Part shown: positions 13,091 through 26,600 of the stretch, one piece after another
Layout of the letters: every line of letters begins with the position of its first letter
How positions within the stretch are numbered: position 1 is the stretch's first letter
DNA from: Siphonodentalium dalli
Lineage: Eukaryota > Mollusca > Scaphopoda > Gadilida > Siphonodentaliidae
Assembly: GCA_032622095.1 (NCBI GenBank)
Contig: CP136064.1
Span: 113,636,004-113,700,003, forward strand
Reading direction: 5' to 3'
DNA: 64,000 bases
Program-made: the position numbers and the translations under genes
The notes under the pieces: model-generated
Databases searched by the model: none
Told to the model about the DNA's origin: nothing
Seen by the model: only the letters and a program-made list of their open reading frames with translations

Positions 13091-13545
13091 TTATCATATA
13101 ATATACTAGTCCCACTTTAAGACAGCTGAGGTCAAAGGTTAGTAAGTAATGTAAGCCCATAATTTCCACATAAAACAGGGATGTAGTGGATTTTTAATTG
13201 TCAAATTTACCTGATATAGTTGAATATATATATTATAATAGGTAAAGTCAGGATGTACCTGACCCAGGGGGAAATAAATGAGGCCATATTGGGGAAAAAT
13301 ACAAAACGACGGGTTTCGCCCCATCAGATTTTTGTCATTGAAAAGTAGCCATTTTGTTGCACCTGAGACAAGGAGCAGGAACATTGAAGCTTCGCTTTTG
13401 ATTGACAAGGTACTGAATGCTGAGAAACACAGAAGGGTTAATAATTTTTGTTACTGCATGCATGATAAATATTGTGACTAAATAGTCAAGCAAATAACAA
13501 TTTGTCATGCCAAGAAATTTCCCGACATTAGCTGGAAAAATTTTG

Positions 13546-14284
13546 GTGGGAAAGCTGACCATGTGGTATTGTTTACAAGGATTGAAACCCATAAGAAGGT
13601 AATGTTACAACCACTGCGAATCTTTTCTTTTTTTGAATAGGATAATATTTTATTTCACAATACAAAATGTTAATACATTATAATATAAGTGAATTGATAT
13701 TCGTATAAGTATTGTGTGGAGTGCCTTGACCAAGGACGGCCATCTACATGGCACCCCGACTAATCTTTATACCTGACACTGAATACAATTCAATTGCCGC
13801 AAATTCAACACTATTACTACAAGTTCCAAACGGCATGAAAATTACCATTTGACATAGGTTGAGGTTCCACAGGAATAAAGATAGGGCCTACAACAGTTGG
13901 ATCTTTATACCGACACTAAAATGGCACAAAATTTGACATTACTACTGGCAAGGCTTTTCATGGAAATGTTTTGTGGGAAAGCTGACCATGTGGAGTTGTT
14001 GACATGGCTTGAGGATCCAAAAGGGGGAATATATTCTACCGTCAGATATTTATACGCGATGTAAATACCACAAAACTGGCGCAAATGAGACAGTATTACT
14101 CAACGGTGAAAATTTTGAAGTCATTGATCATCAGAATATGCGGTTTGGCGAATCGTCTTGTAAATGGAGCATCGATAAGTTTTCTGTGGTCGATGGCGAC
14201 GAGTTGTCAGGTCTCTCAGTGGAATTAAATGAAGTAATTTTGGCTGATCCCCAGGTATTTCTAGGCCACAGTTTTCCTTTATAA
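13546..14284 (+). pseudogene. decayed coding-like tandem repeats, unknown protein
   Basis: 'gtgggaaagctgaccatgtg' occurs at 13546 and again at 13973, each followed by a similar GAGG/CCAAAAGG stretch; a third partial copy of the latter lies near 13850. Units are about 147 bp, a multiple of three. The last copy (from about 14006) is open and reads GEYILPSDIYTRCKYHKTGA, then ETVLLNGENFEVIDHQN and on to about 14260, where CAG|gtattt could be a donor. Earlier copies align in frame (IFIPTLKWHKI...) but contain stops. The open copy looks coding-like in composition; the family was not recognised. It may be a broken tandem-domain exon or an internal part of a mobile element. Confidence 0.35.
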
Positions 14285-14739
14285 AAACCTTCCTTGTGAC
14301 ACATATTAATTGTGAATGTATTCAAGTGACATTTTGTGAATGTATTCAATGACAATTCAACATTTCATGAGTCACGGGAACCGAGTGCATGAGCAATTTT
14401 CTTTGATGAGTTTGATTGGTTTGACTTTCGCTAACAAAGCATTACCAAGGACTGTGTAGACAACTGCCTGCGAGGCACGTGGTACTGATCACGTCTTACG
14501 CACTTGGGCATCAAGTGCATGATTACTTGCGACCTGTTAATCATCAGTGCAGGTGGTCTCCCTTCCTGTGTAAAAAGCGGGTTGGGCTTGGTATGTGGCC
14601 ATTTTGTGGCCAAATACGAGGTCATGCTTGGGGTGGGGAATGAGGCCGCCCGACTGCCTGCCTGCCTGCCATAGTAGCAGAAACCCTGCTGACCTGTTGA
14701 AAGTAGACAAAAGGTATTTGCGAGTTGTATCACACTAAC

Positions 14740-14888
14740 CTGTTCATGAGATCAAAGCCCATATCACTGAGATATGATCCAAATTTGTTCCTCAGGGTGT
14801 TGTATGGGTATTCTGTAAATGTACATTTCTTCATCCCTGACAACTCACTTACACCAGACCAAATTTTTTCATTTGGTGTGCCAAGATC
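14740..14888 (-). CDS. CDK11: CDK11 exon i: C-lobe
   Basis: Encodes DLGTPNEKIWSGVSELSG, then MKKCTFTEYPYNTLRNKFGS, then YLSDMGFDLMN plus a split codon AG|N. DLGTPNEKIW and the following insert match the family. Acceptor tttcag|GAT, donor AACAG|gttagt. 149 nt. The next exon should begin in phase 2 with the FLTY segment. No such sequence was found to the left, so the 3' exons are outside the window or unrecognised. Confidence 0.96.
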
Positions 14889-16672
<1,784 letters not shown>

Positions 16673-16861
16673 TCAGTAACTCTGTGAATATACATCCACA
16701 CGAGAACATGTCAACGCATCAAAAATACTCCTGGAAAAAAACACAAGTATAATTCACTGATGAGAAGCTATATAAACATACAAATAATCAAAATGCTGAA
16801 CAGATAACATAGTTCCAAAAAAACAAGTCATAATTTAATACTATATACATATTTTAAACAA

Positions 16862-17520
16862 AATAAAAGGTCGCTGACCAAAACGTCTCCTGACGAAGGT
16901 GGCAGGTTTGAAGGATTTATGAGTTTCAGATCCCTATACTACAAACTGTAGGAGGAAATTATTACACCAATATGATACAAAGTGCATATTCATTAAATAT
17001 GTTGCACATCTTTAATGTGACGAGAAAGGGTCAATAACTCTATAAAAAAACATAAAATATTTCTATGTCGAAAAATGGCAATAACTCCGCGAAAATGACT
17101 CCAACCGAATTCAAAATTGCAGGTGCGTAGGTTCCCATGCTGTTTGACTTCTGTGCCAAGTTTTAAAAAAAATTGTGGGAAATGATGGAATACAGGCTCG
17201 AACAAAAATTGAGTCCCAGGATGTACGATTCTAATGTGACGAGAAATGGTCAATAACTCTATAAAAAAAACATAAAATATTTCTATGTCGAAAAATGGCA
17301 AAAACTCTGCCAAAATGAGTCCGACCTAACTCAAAATCACAGGTGTGCAGGTTCCCATCCTGGTTGATATATGTGACAAGTTTAAAAAAATTGATTCGAA
17401 ATAACAGAATACAGGCTCCGACAAAATTCCGGACAGGGGACACACATATGCACGCATCTTGACCTGTATTTCCATTTGGGTAATCCACATACAAAATTTG
17501 AAAACAATCAGATAACTAAA
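16862..17520 (+). mobile_element. pearl-like family 3, partial copy
   Basis: Starts 'aaataaaaggtcgctgacca' and has two ~195-bp units containing 'tgacgagaaaggtcaata' and 'ctccgncaaaatga'. The terminal hairpin was not found. Long minus-strand open frames here are shadows of the repeat. Confidence 0.5.
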
Positions 17521-18016
17521 ACTAAAATCCAGCAAAGCACGCAAGCACCCACAGATGCATGTCCCTACCCACGGATGACAATGATTTCGATAATCCTCCG
17601 AAATTGTTTTTATGGGAAATAATTATCCAATCAAAAGCCAATCTTTATATTGATTGAAGTCTATAGGCAGCAGAGCTGTTAACTTTCACGGATTGTCCGT
17701 AGGACTCCTGGATTGCCATAGCGAAAACATCTAAAATACGGATAACCACCCATTTCTCCCGCATGTGACGTGGCCAATTAGTAGGGCCACACATGTCAAC
17801 AGATAAAATGAGTACACACATCAGCCACTAATCCCTTTTTCACTGTTTGGTCATCCCTCAATATATTAATTAATTGTTCTGAGACAGTTCAAGAGTTTGT
17901 CAAAACAAACATGCAATCATGCATCAACTTTATTTCAAGATACCTATTTGTTAATGGCTTTCAGACTGACACATAATCACACAGCTGTTAAATAACTGCT
18001 AAGTCACAAAGCATGT
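17521..18016. other. no gene seen
   Basis: Unannotated intronic DNA without visible repeats or coding potential. Confidence 0.4.
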
Positions 18017-18350
18017 GAACAGAATGTGTCAATTTTGTTTGCGGGTAAAACTGTAAGACTTTTTGCACTTTCGGTTTAACGCATGTCCAGTTGTAACCTG
18101 TCTAACTCTTGTTCGTTATTACTTATTTTAAACAAAGTTTCTGCTTCTTAAAATTTGTTAATAAATGGTAGAATGTGTCCATTTCTTTTGGGGGTTAAAC
18201 ATTAGACGAGTCCATTTTATAGTTTATTCCGATTTTATACTTTCGGTTTTGCGCAAATCTGGCCATATCCGGTGGAATTCTGAGTATCTTAACTTAGTTA
18301 AAATGAAGTGTCTGCTTCTTTCTCTTTAATAAATGGTGATGGTCTCTCAA
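18017..18350. repeat. tandem duplication, unit ~165-180 bp
   Basis: 'agaatgtgtc...tttt...gggttaaac', 'actttcggtttt.cgca' and 'gtctgcttctt..taataaatggt' occur twice in the same order, about 165-180 bp apart. Confidence 0.55.
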
Positions 18351-19449
18351 CACAGGTGATATTTGTGTTTTGAACCGAAAATTAGGTGGTCACGGTCGCG
18401 TTTAACAGGTGATCGCCCATTGAAGGTGATATATAGAATAAACCAGTCGGTGAACAGGAAATATAATTTTGAGAATTATAATTAATTTTTCCTTAAGGGA
18501 AGCCCTCACTGAACTATATGGATTATATCTCCGGCATTGTGTCATCAGGAGGGTTAAAATTTATTGTCCGCCTATCGCCTACTACCGGGGTCGATCAGCG
18601 CTCGGATTAGCCACGCATGAATGCGTCCCGATTTCATGTAAATGTGATTTATTCATGAATCAGCTATAATGTGTTGTGAAAGAGCTCATATGTTTATGAT
18701 TCCGGCATTGCTCAAACTTGTACCCCCCCCCTTGTTTTGGAAGAAACATCCCAGGTAGTGCCATAGCAGTCGTGCTAGCGAGAAACCGAGCAAGTAGAGA
18801 CATCTTCTTCTTTCTTCATGTCATCCTCTTCTCGTTGTCATGTGATGAGATTGATGGCTGTATATATACCTTTCAAAATTGTTAAATTGTTAGCAAAATG
18901 ACGGTACGCGGCAGCGAGTCTTACCCATTCAGAACAGCCTCCAAAGGCACTGATGCTGGGGCTTTCGCCCTTGAAGATTGGTTTCCCAAATCAGAGATTT
19001 AAGCATCCTACCTGCCACTGGTCCTGACTGCTGTAGCAGGACCATGGGTCGAGAACCGAGCATGACCGAGATGAAGACTGGCATGGTTGGTGTTAATTTT
19101 GTGGTAATTTAATTTAAACAAGATTTGACCTGTATCCTGTGATGAAGGTTGTACAAGAAATCACCTCGGTCGATTTCATTCACAAAAGAGCTGGCCCAAG
19201 ATTCTAGCTCATCGTTGACAAATCCATTAGGCGCATAGAACGTATGTCAGTCCTCCTCCCCTCCTTAGTCAAGAGACTAAGGAAGAGAAGAAGACCGTAA
19301 AGCTTATCTTTTCATCTTATCTTCATTCACAAAAGCGCGTTTCCGAGGAACGACAGAATCCTCGACTGACAGTGGGGACCCAAGGTTCAGTGGCCGGAGC
19401 AACAGCCCGGGAAGATTGGTTGCCCGAATCAACTTTTGCAGCACACTGT

Positions 19450-20040
19450 CTAGCTACCACTAATCACCCCACTGTCGGCCCAAGATTCTATTTCATCGTC
19501 GACAAAGCCTTCCGACGCCATGGGATGGAGTGAAAGTACGTCAGGGTCGACGCCAGTCACAGAACATCCTGCATCAGGTTGGGATAAGTTACTGGAGGGA
19601 GGCCTACTCTGTGAATGGCTCAAGCGAGGAATAAATTCACTCGCATATGGATTTAAGGAGCTATTGCCCGCCCAATTACCCCCTTGAAATCCTGGCGCAC
19701 AATTAGGAGGTGCCCAGGGAGAATAAAGTACGCCCCAAGGCCAATAGGGCGGAGGGTAAAAATTGGGAGGAGCCATCTGACCAGAGGAAGCCCCCCCCCA
19801 TATCCCCCAAATGCAGGCTGTTCTGACCAAGCTGGCATAAATGATGGTCTCTTTCGGATCCCATGACGGCGGAGGAGCAGGCCTGGACGTATCCCGAGGG
19901 AGTACACTTCCAGGGGGACAAGACCCACTGTCGTAATGGAGTGGGCCACGGCACCGTGGGGAAGAGTCAGAAGGCCAGTTGGCTGGTGCGCTATTTGCGG
20001 CACAGGACAACGAGTCTTCCCCACCCAGAACAGCCGCCAA
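19450..20040 (-). pseudogene. Pro/Ser/Gly-rich gag-like ORF relic
   Basis: A 196-codon open frame: MAAVLGGEDSLSCAANSAPA, then a Pro/Trp/Tyr-rich middle (WGVLYSPWAPPNC) and an acidic end (SWADSGVISGS). The peptide LGGEDSLSCAANSAPA recurs at about 22030-21880 as LGGEDSSCVANSAPAD, and related DNA lies at 18905-19010 and 19370-19500, so this is a repeated module of the host element. Composition fits a structural (gag-like) mobile-element protein. The family is not recognised and the frame probably has no function. Confidence 0.4.
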
Positions 20041-20167
20041 GGTTCAGTGGCCGGAGCTTCACTGATCGCTACTGATGCAGAGCAGAACAGGGGGGCCCGA
20101 ACTGGTCCTGCCCGAGGTAAAGACTGGCAATTTTCTTTTTACAAAACATTTGGTTAGTTATTGTAAA

Positions 20168-21294
20168 TAGAGGTGCCACGATTATTGATTTTGATAATCG
20201 GTCGTCAATAATCGACTATAATCGATTAATCGTACCTAATATTAATAACATCAGTGGAAGTATACTGTAATATGCCTATTGCCTGGGTGCTCGTTAACTC
20301 AATAACTGCACTGTCGCTGGTCGTTTGAGACATTGGCTGATGTAATTTTTACGTTAATAAAGTGCATCATAAACCACTGTTAATGACTAATGAGCACAAT
20401 GTATTGAATACCAGCACAGTTCTCGGCGATGTTATGGTTATAATATTTGTGAGTTCATTAGAACGAACGTAGCGATTAATTTCAGTTTTAGGAATGGCCA
20501 CATATACAAACAATACAAAAGTAGGAATGAACAATGGACCGCCGGTAGTTCCTAAAGAAAGGAATCAAATGTTACGGAAACTATAAGTTTCATCAAACTT
20601 CCACAGCGTGGTTAACAATCACAAACGTATGCCCCCACCTGCAAATTGCACGACTCAGAACAAGCTAAGTATTTGATAACAGTCTGTTTCATTCAGCATT
20701 CACCACACGATATGCGATAGCCTTTACTAGTAACTTCTAAGTATACACTTGTACATATACAAAGTACACTCGCAATGCAATTGCGGAGAACATCACTGAT
20801 TAAAATGCCATATATATTGTTCCCTGGTTTTAGAGAGAATGTCAATCAACTTCCCATTGGTCTAATCAGATTCAAGGGCGAGTGCATTCAGTTCATTGAA
20901 CACGGTGACAGTCGGCACATTTCAAAGACATATTGCCACCTTTCAAGAATATTAAAATATACAACGACAATGTGTTCAAATCTGCAGTGCAGCCAATTTG
21001 TAGAATATACAACGATCCGACGAGAAACCATGTCGCATCATCAAATGAACTGCCGACTGTTTGCAACATATATCAGTAGTACTCATGTTATTGGAATCTC
21101 TTTGGTACGCGATCAAAGGATGTTAACACCTCGGTTGTAGATTGAACTGTGTAAAATAAACACGGTATTCAATAATACCTGGCATCTTCTGACGTCCGAT
21201 ATAAATAACGCAGATTAATCGACGATGGAAATGGTAATCGATTATCGGCTTTATCAACGGTTCATCGATTATACGATTAATCGTGGCACCCCTA
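20168..21294. mobile_element. hAT-type non-autonomous element (exact 8-bp TSD)
   Basis: TIRs TAGAGGTGCCACGATTATTG and, inverted on the right, TAGGGGTGCCACGATTAATC. Flanked by ATTGTAAA at 20160-20167 and 21295-21302, an exact 8-bp duplication. Subterminal 'cgattaatcg' motifs repeat at both ends. 1127 bp, no transposase ORF. Inserted in the 18486-29517 element. Confidence 0.85.
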
Positions 21295-21841
21295 ATTGTA
21301 AACAGGGTTAATAAGGCAAAAATCCTTCAGTTTCTTGGCCACGTGATCTTACCTGCGATAAGTTGAACCGCAGGTAAGATACGGTCTTTTCTCGTGTATT
21401 GAGGACGATGAGTTTCGATTTCGCATGTGCAAGAACATAGCGGTGTCCTTGCTTACAGTGAGGAGAATGTTTTATACACTTTCGGAGAGTCCGCCGATGG
21501 TGGAGCAGGCCTGGACATATCCCGAAGGAGTATGATTCCAGTGGGGCAAGACCCACTCTCGTAATGGAGTGGGCCACGGACCGTGGGGAAAAGTCAGAAG
21601 TCTCAGTCCTTCCCAGGAGACGAGAGCAATTGCTCTCGCACCCGTATGCACCTGCAATTTTGTATTCATGGGTGCTAAACTTGCACAAGTTTGTCCCTCA
21701 AGTCAAAATGTTCATGGTCACTGAAATCGTTGATTACATATTAAACTATTTGAATGTATATTGAAAACCATTCCCATCTCAGTTAAATAATGGAAATGTG
21801 AAAGTGAACATATCTAGGTCTATCCCACAATGACCCAACGA

Positions 21842-22093
21842 TTATATTACGTGCTCAATTACATCCATCTTCTGAATTGCGAGAAGGACTGAAGTCTGGT
21901 CGGCTGGTGCGCTGTTGGCGACACACGACGAGTCTTCCCCACCCAAATGCTCAGGTGCTGGGGCGTTCGCCCTTGAGGATTGGCTTTCCGAATCAACGAT
22001 GGCAGCACTCCACCAGTCACTGCTACTGGGCAGTGGTCGAGCACAATATAAAGGCTTTTGATGTAACTGCGCTTTATACGCGGGACAATACAA
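21842..22093 (-). pseudogene. second copy of the gag-like module
   Basis: Reads SESQSSRANAPAPEHLGGED, then SSCVANSAPAD on the minus strand, matching the start of the 19450-20040 ORF. The DNA to its right (22093-22290), with 'gccagataatcaattggata' and 'gcaatagaag', matches 47300-47430 in the second element of the family. Short and broken. Confidence 0.4.
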
Positions 22094-22396
22094 ATGCTGT
22101 CCTGTTTGTTATTCGCCAGATAATCAATTGGATATGCAGCAATAGAAGGAAAAGAGCCATGTTTTGTACTATGTTGGAATTTATATTGGCAGAGGCCAGG
22201 CGCAATATAAATGTATGTCCTGTAACCATGCTTTATATGTGAGTGAAGTCTATTTGTCATATGATTGGTTCAATATATGTAAATAGAAGGCAAAGAGCCA
22301 AGTGAGGCTATTGGAAGTACATCTGGGGCACGTGACATATATATGTGTACTAGTTCGCCTCTACTATTCACGGTTGAAAAGCGTGTAAGTATGGAA

Positions 22397-23290
22397 CAGG
22401 GTTCACGCTGGCCCAAAATTTCCGGGTGCCAACAATGTTGCCATTTGCATTATTTTTAGAGCCACTTTATACTTTCTGTTGCCAATTTTTTTCTGACCAA
22501 TATTTTTTGGAGCCACTATGCCATTAAACATATTTATAACCATTCTTTTAGTAACAATAACACTTTGTCAAAATAAATATCGAAGATTTTCGGACGATCC
22601 GAGTAAACCCGAGACGTTTTGGCAAACTTGCAACTTTTTGTGGCGTTCTCGTGACATTGGACACTAGTATGTTGCTCGGTTTAGGTGGTGTAGCACACGT
22701 CGATGTTAAATCAACCACTGTGTTTGGACTATCGGTATTATCTGAATGTTCGAAGAAATCAGTAACTTTCTTCATTTTAGGAGGATGTTGTGTGTCTGAT
22801 GCATTGTTGCTAACATCTAACTTGCGCTTATGATTCATATTTGTGGTATGTCACAGTTTGGGAAAACTCAGCTACGAATGACACATTTATGGTAATTTAT
22901 CTACTATCAATACACAGCTTCCTAACGATGCAGACTCAAGGAAGCCCTTTGTTTGGCTAATGTTTGTCAAATTAGAGTCAATAGCCGTGATTAGTGTTAT
23001 TATCGAGTAGAAATTCGAAACCCTTTCACCACAGCGATAAAATAAGTCGATCTGACATAAGCCGCAAATATATTATAAGCTTTTAATTAGGAGCTATGTC
23101 GCGACCGGATATCAATGTGTGTTTTGTTTCCGACCGATTGACTGTAAGCTTTATTATATGCCCGATGGGTACAAATTGCCAAATGCCAAAAAGCTAGGTG
23201 CCACTTTTTGTAGCCAATCGGGAGTTTTTTGGAGCCATTTCATTTTTTTATCGCAATTTGCTAATTTGGCAATAGGCAGCGCGAACCCTG
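22397..23290. mobile_element. hAT-type element, deletion derivative
   Basis: TIRs CAGGGTTCACGCTG and, inverted on the right, CAGGGTTCGCGCTG. Flanks GTATGGAA (22389-22396) and ATATGGAA (23291-23298): an 8-bp duplication with one mismatch. Subterminal 'gccac/gccaat' plus T-run motifs on both sides. 894 bp. Contains a minus-strand ORF that resembles the start of a hAT transposase. Confidence 0.8.
22548..22838 (-). pseudogene. hAT transposase N-terminal fragment
   Basis: A 96-codon frame starting at an ATG: MNHKRKLDVSNNASDTQHPP, then KMKKVTDFFEHSDN and a Ser/Thr/Asp-rich linker. A short basic start followed by a 'DFF' tag and a disordered linker is common just before the BED/TTF zinc finger of hAT transposases. 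The frame runs out near the left TIR with no zinc finger or catalytic region, so the rest of the transposase was deleted. The ~450 bp on the right would be the promoter and leader. Confidence 0.5.
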
Positions 23291-23631
23291 ATATGGAAGT
23301 ATCGGTGAAACTGGTCGCCATATGAGTATATCGACAAACACTAATATCTGAGGATAAGAGGTCAGATGTTGTCTATTTGGTTACGTTGATCACATGCAGT
23401 ATCTCACAAATATCGACAATTTTAATTGAGAACCTGTGGATGTGAAATCATCTGCCTGATGAGAATAAGTATAAACATTGATTTACTTGAAATTTGTCAT
23501 CACACTGGCTAGCCAATGAATCATTTCAATACTTCGACCATGTTCTGTCAAGAACAAGGCGCTCGACATGGGAGACACAGTATGCTTTGTGGTACCGAGT
23601 TCACATTGGATATGATGACTTGGCACAAGTA

Positions 23632-26600
23632 TAGTCTGGTCGATAAACTAAAATTTTAGGGTCAACCTAGAAAAAATTTGGACTAAGTTGGTTTTTATAT
23701 CATTTTGAAGAGGAAGCTCTCCTCTATAACATATCCAAAATCCGCTAAAATCCGCTTGTAATTCAAGATGGCGTCCAAGATGGCTGCCATTTTCCTATAA
23801 GTCAGCTCGATGCAATTATAGTGAGAACATCTTGTCATATGTATACACTTGTATACATTTTTGTGAAGCTATAACATAACGCCATCTTTATGTGCCACAA
23901 TTGAAACTTCCCGTCCAAGATGGCCGCCAAAATTGCGACCGGAAGTGGAATTCATACGTTTTTACTAATACTTTTAAGATAAGTTTCTGAGGTCTTGAAC
24001 TGGTTGAGAATTGTGACTCTATTTTGTATATATAGCATGTTAACTGACCATTGGAACAATGAAATATGCTGTTCGTGGGGGTCCACACCCTTCCGATCAC
24101 TCAAAAATTCGATTTTACAAAACGCGGTATAACATTTTACAAAAGATCCCCTTTGTGATTCTGGTCACATTTCACCAAGAAGTGGGAAGAACTGTGCAAT
24201 GTAAGTGATCCATTCTATATCTTATTGATATTCGAACTCAATGGTACCAAAATTGTCACTTTGGCTCAAAATGGCTGTCAAAATGGCCGCCAAAATATGG
24301 AAAAATGTTAATTATTATCCCAACGTGCCATGCAACCGCTTACAAGTTATGGTGATGTACACAAATGGCTATTCCGTATTATATACATTGAATACCAACA
24401 TTTCTTATGCACCTTGATTAATTTTTACTATTTACCATTCTGAAATCACCAGAATTATGGGATTTTTCTATCACAAACAGCATCAAACTCGGCAAAAAAT
24501 CACTATCTTTAGTATCAAAGGTTCTTTTTATTTTGATATGCCTTAAATATGACATAGTGTGGTGTTTTAGACAATATTACTCAAGATTACATGCAAAATG
24601 GCAACCAAATTTAGTAAAAAGTTTATATTCCGAACATTATTCTCGGCTGTTCTGAAATGGTAGCAAATTGTGACTCACTTGGTTATTAAACATGCTACTT
24701 AATCAATGGACAACTTAATCTTATATTATGGTTGTCCCAAAACCTTATGGGGCACGACAAATTAATTTTAAGGGATGCAGTATGAATTTTGCCGAACACC
24801 TCTTTTGGGATTATGTCCATGTTTTTTACGGAAACGGACGGAACGTTGAACCTGAACTGACAGGTATCATATTATGTGGCTACTCTGGCCCATTAGCATC
24901 AAAATTGATTAACTTATAAACTATTGTCAGGAAAACCGTTTTCTTCACATTGCATATAAAACGCAATTAATGTGGAGAACACTATGATATTACCTCTATC
25001 GATTAACATATCCTTGAGTTATTGTGGAAAGTGATAGTCACACAAAGGTGCACCAGTACAAATCACACATGAGCATGCAGTCACTCCATATATACATACA
25101 TGAATACCACGTAAATGGCCATGTGCCACTCGCTGTATAGACATACACCTCACCCATTACCATACAGCCACAATTGGGTTTACCCATACACCAAAGCATG
25201 GTCATATAGCCGTGAATAACATTGCAGACACACCAGGTATACTCCCACACATCACATGACCTGTATACATATTCACTACATACATGAACACAAAGTAACC
25301 TCTTGTATACCTATTCGCCTAACCATAGGCCATACAGTCACTCCATGTATATGTATTTGCCACATGCATAGCTATACAGCCACTAAATATATACATATAC
25401 ACCTCACCGATGACCATACAGTCACTCCATACCTGTTCGCTACATCCATTGTTATATATTACTTCTTGTATATCTATTTGCCTCACCAGTAGTCATACAG
25501 TCTCACTCCCTGTATATATACATATTTGCAACACCCATGGCCATATAGCCACTCAAGATATACATATACACCCAACCCAAAACCATAGAGTCACTCTAGG
25601 TATATACATATAACCTCACAAAAGTGGCCTTACAGCCCTTCTAGATATATCAATGTCTCGTACCGCGCATACGGCCATTCATACACTCCAGACTTGCATA
25701 TACACCTGACCCATGACATTTCAGCTTCTCGCTGTATACGCATAAACCAGATTCGTGATCATAGTCACTCCTTGTATATCAATTCACCCCACCATTAATT
25801 TTGTCATACTGTCAATCCCCATATACATATGTACATATTGGCCGTGCCATGGCCATGTAGTCACTCATGATATACATATACACCTCACCCATGACACAGC
25901 GTCACTCCTGGTGTGTATATATACCTCACCAATGGCCATACAACCCTTAGATATACCAATACCCCGCACACACGGCCATTCGTACACGTCAGACTTGCAT
26001 ATACAGCTCAATCGTGACAATTCAGCCACTCGCTGTATACATATACACCCTCTCCACGAGCATTCAGCTAGTTACTGTATTCTTGTACACACCACCAAAG
26101 ACAATACAATAGTACATATTAACATATACATCCCATCCATCACCATGAGGTTGCTCTCTATATACACTAGCCGCCAATGGCCATCAAAGTGTACTCCAGG
26201 TATGCATATACACTTCAACAATGACCGTGCAGTCATTCCGTGTATACATATACACATTGCCCATAACCACACAACCACACCCTTTTATACATACACCCAT
26301 CCATTACCATACATCCAACATGTGTATACATATACACCCGCCCATGACAATACATCCACCCAATGTACATATGTACAGCCCACCACTGACCACACAATCA
26401 CTCCATGTATACATACAGGACAGTGTAGCTGCTCTCGTTATGACCATACACCACTTCAATGACCAGACAGCCACTCACTGTAAACATGTTCACATCACAC
26501 ATCAGCATACAGCTACTCCTTATATACATCTCACTATGGACATCCCATCCATGACCATATAGTCACACATTGTATAACTATTCACACCATTCATGAATAC

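Noticed and set aside
14431-14733. 100-codon minus-strand frame next to CDK11 exon i
   Set aside because: Ends seven bases short of the exon with no acceptor that would join it to CDK11, and exon i already ends at a good donor; the frame includes a CTGC microsatellite.
16993-17544. Overlapping minus-strand frames rich in Phe, His and Ile
   Set aside because: They follow the repeat units of a family-3 pearl-like copy and have no start, splice or domain support.
25755-26462. 235-codon His/Thr-rich open frame (also others in 5083-6840)
   Set aside because: Produced by the 42-bp minisatellite, whose period is a multiple of three; open frames occur on both strands and in several frames.
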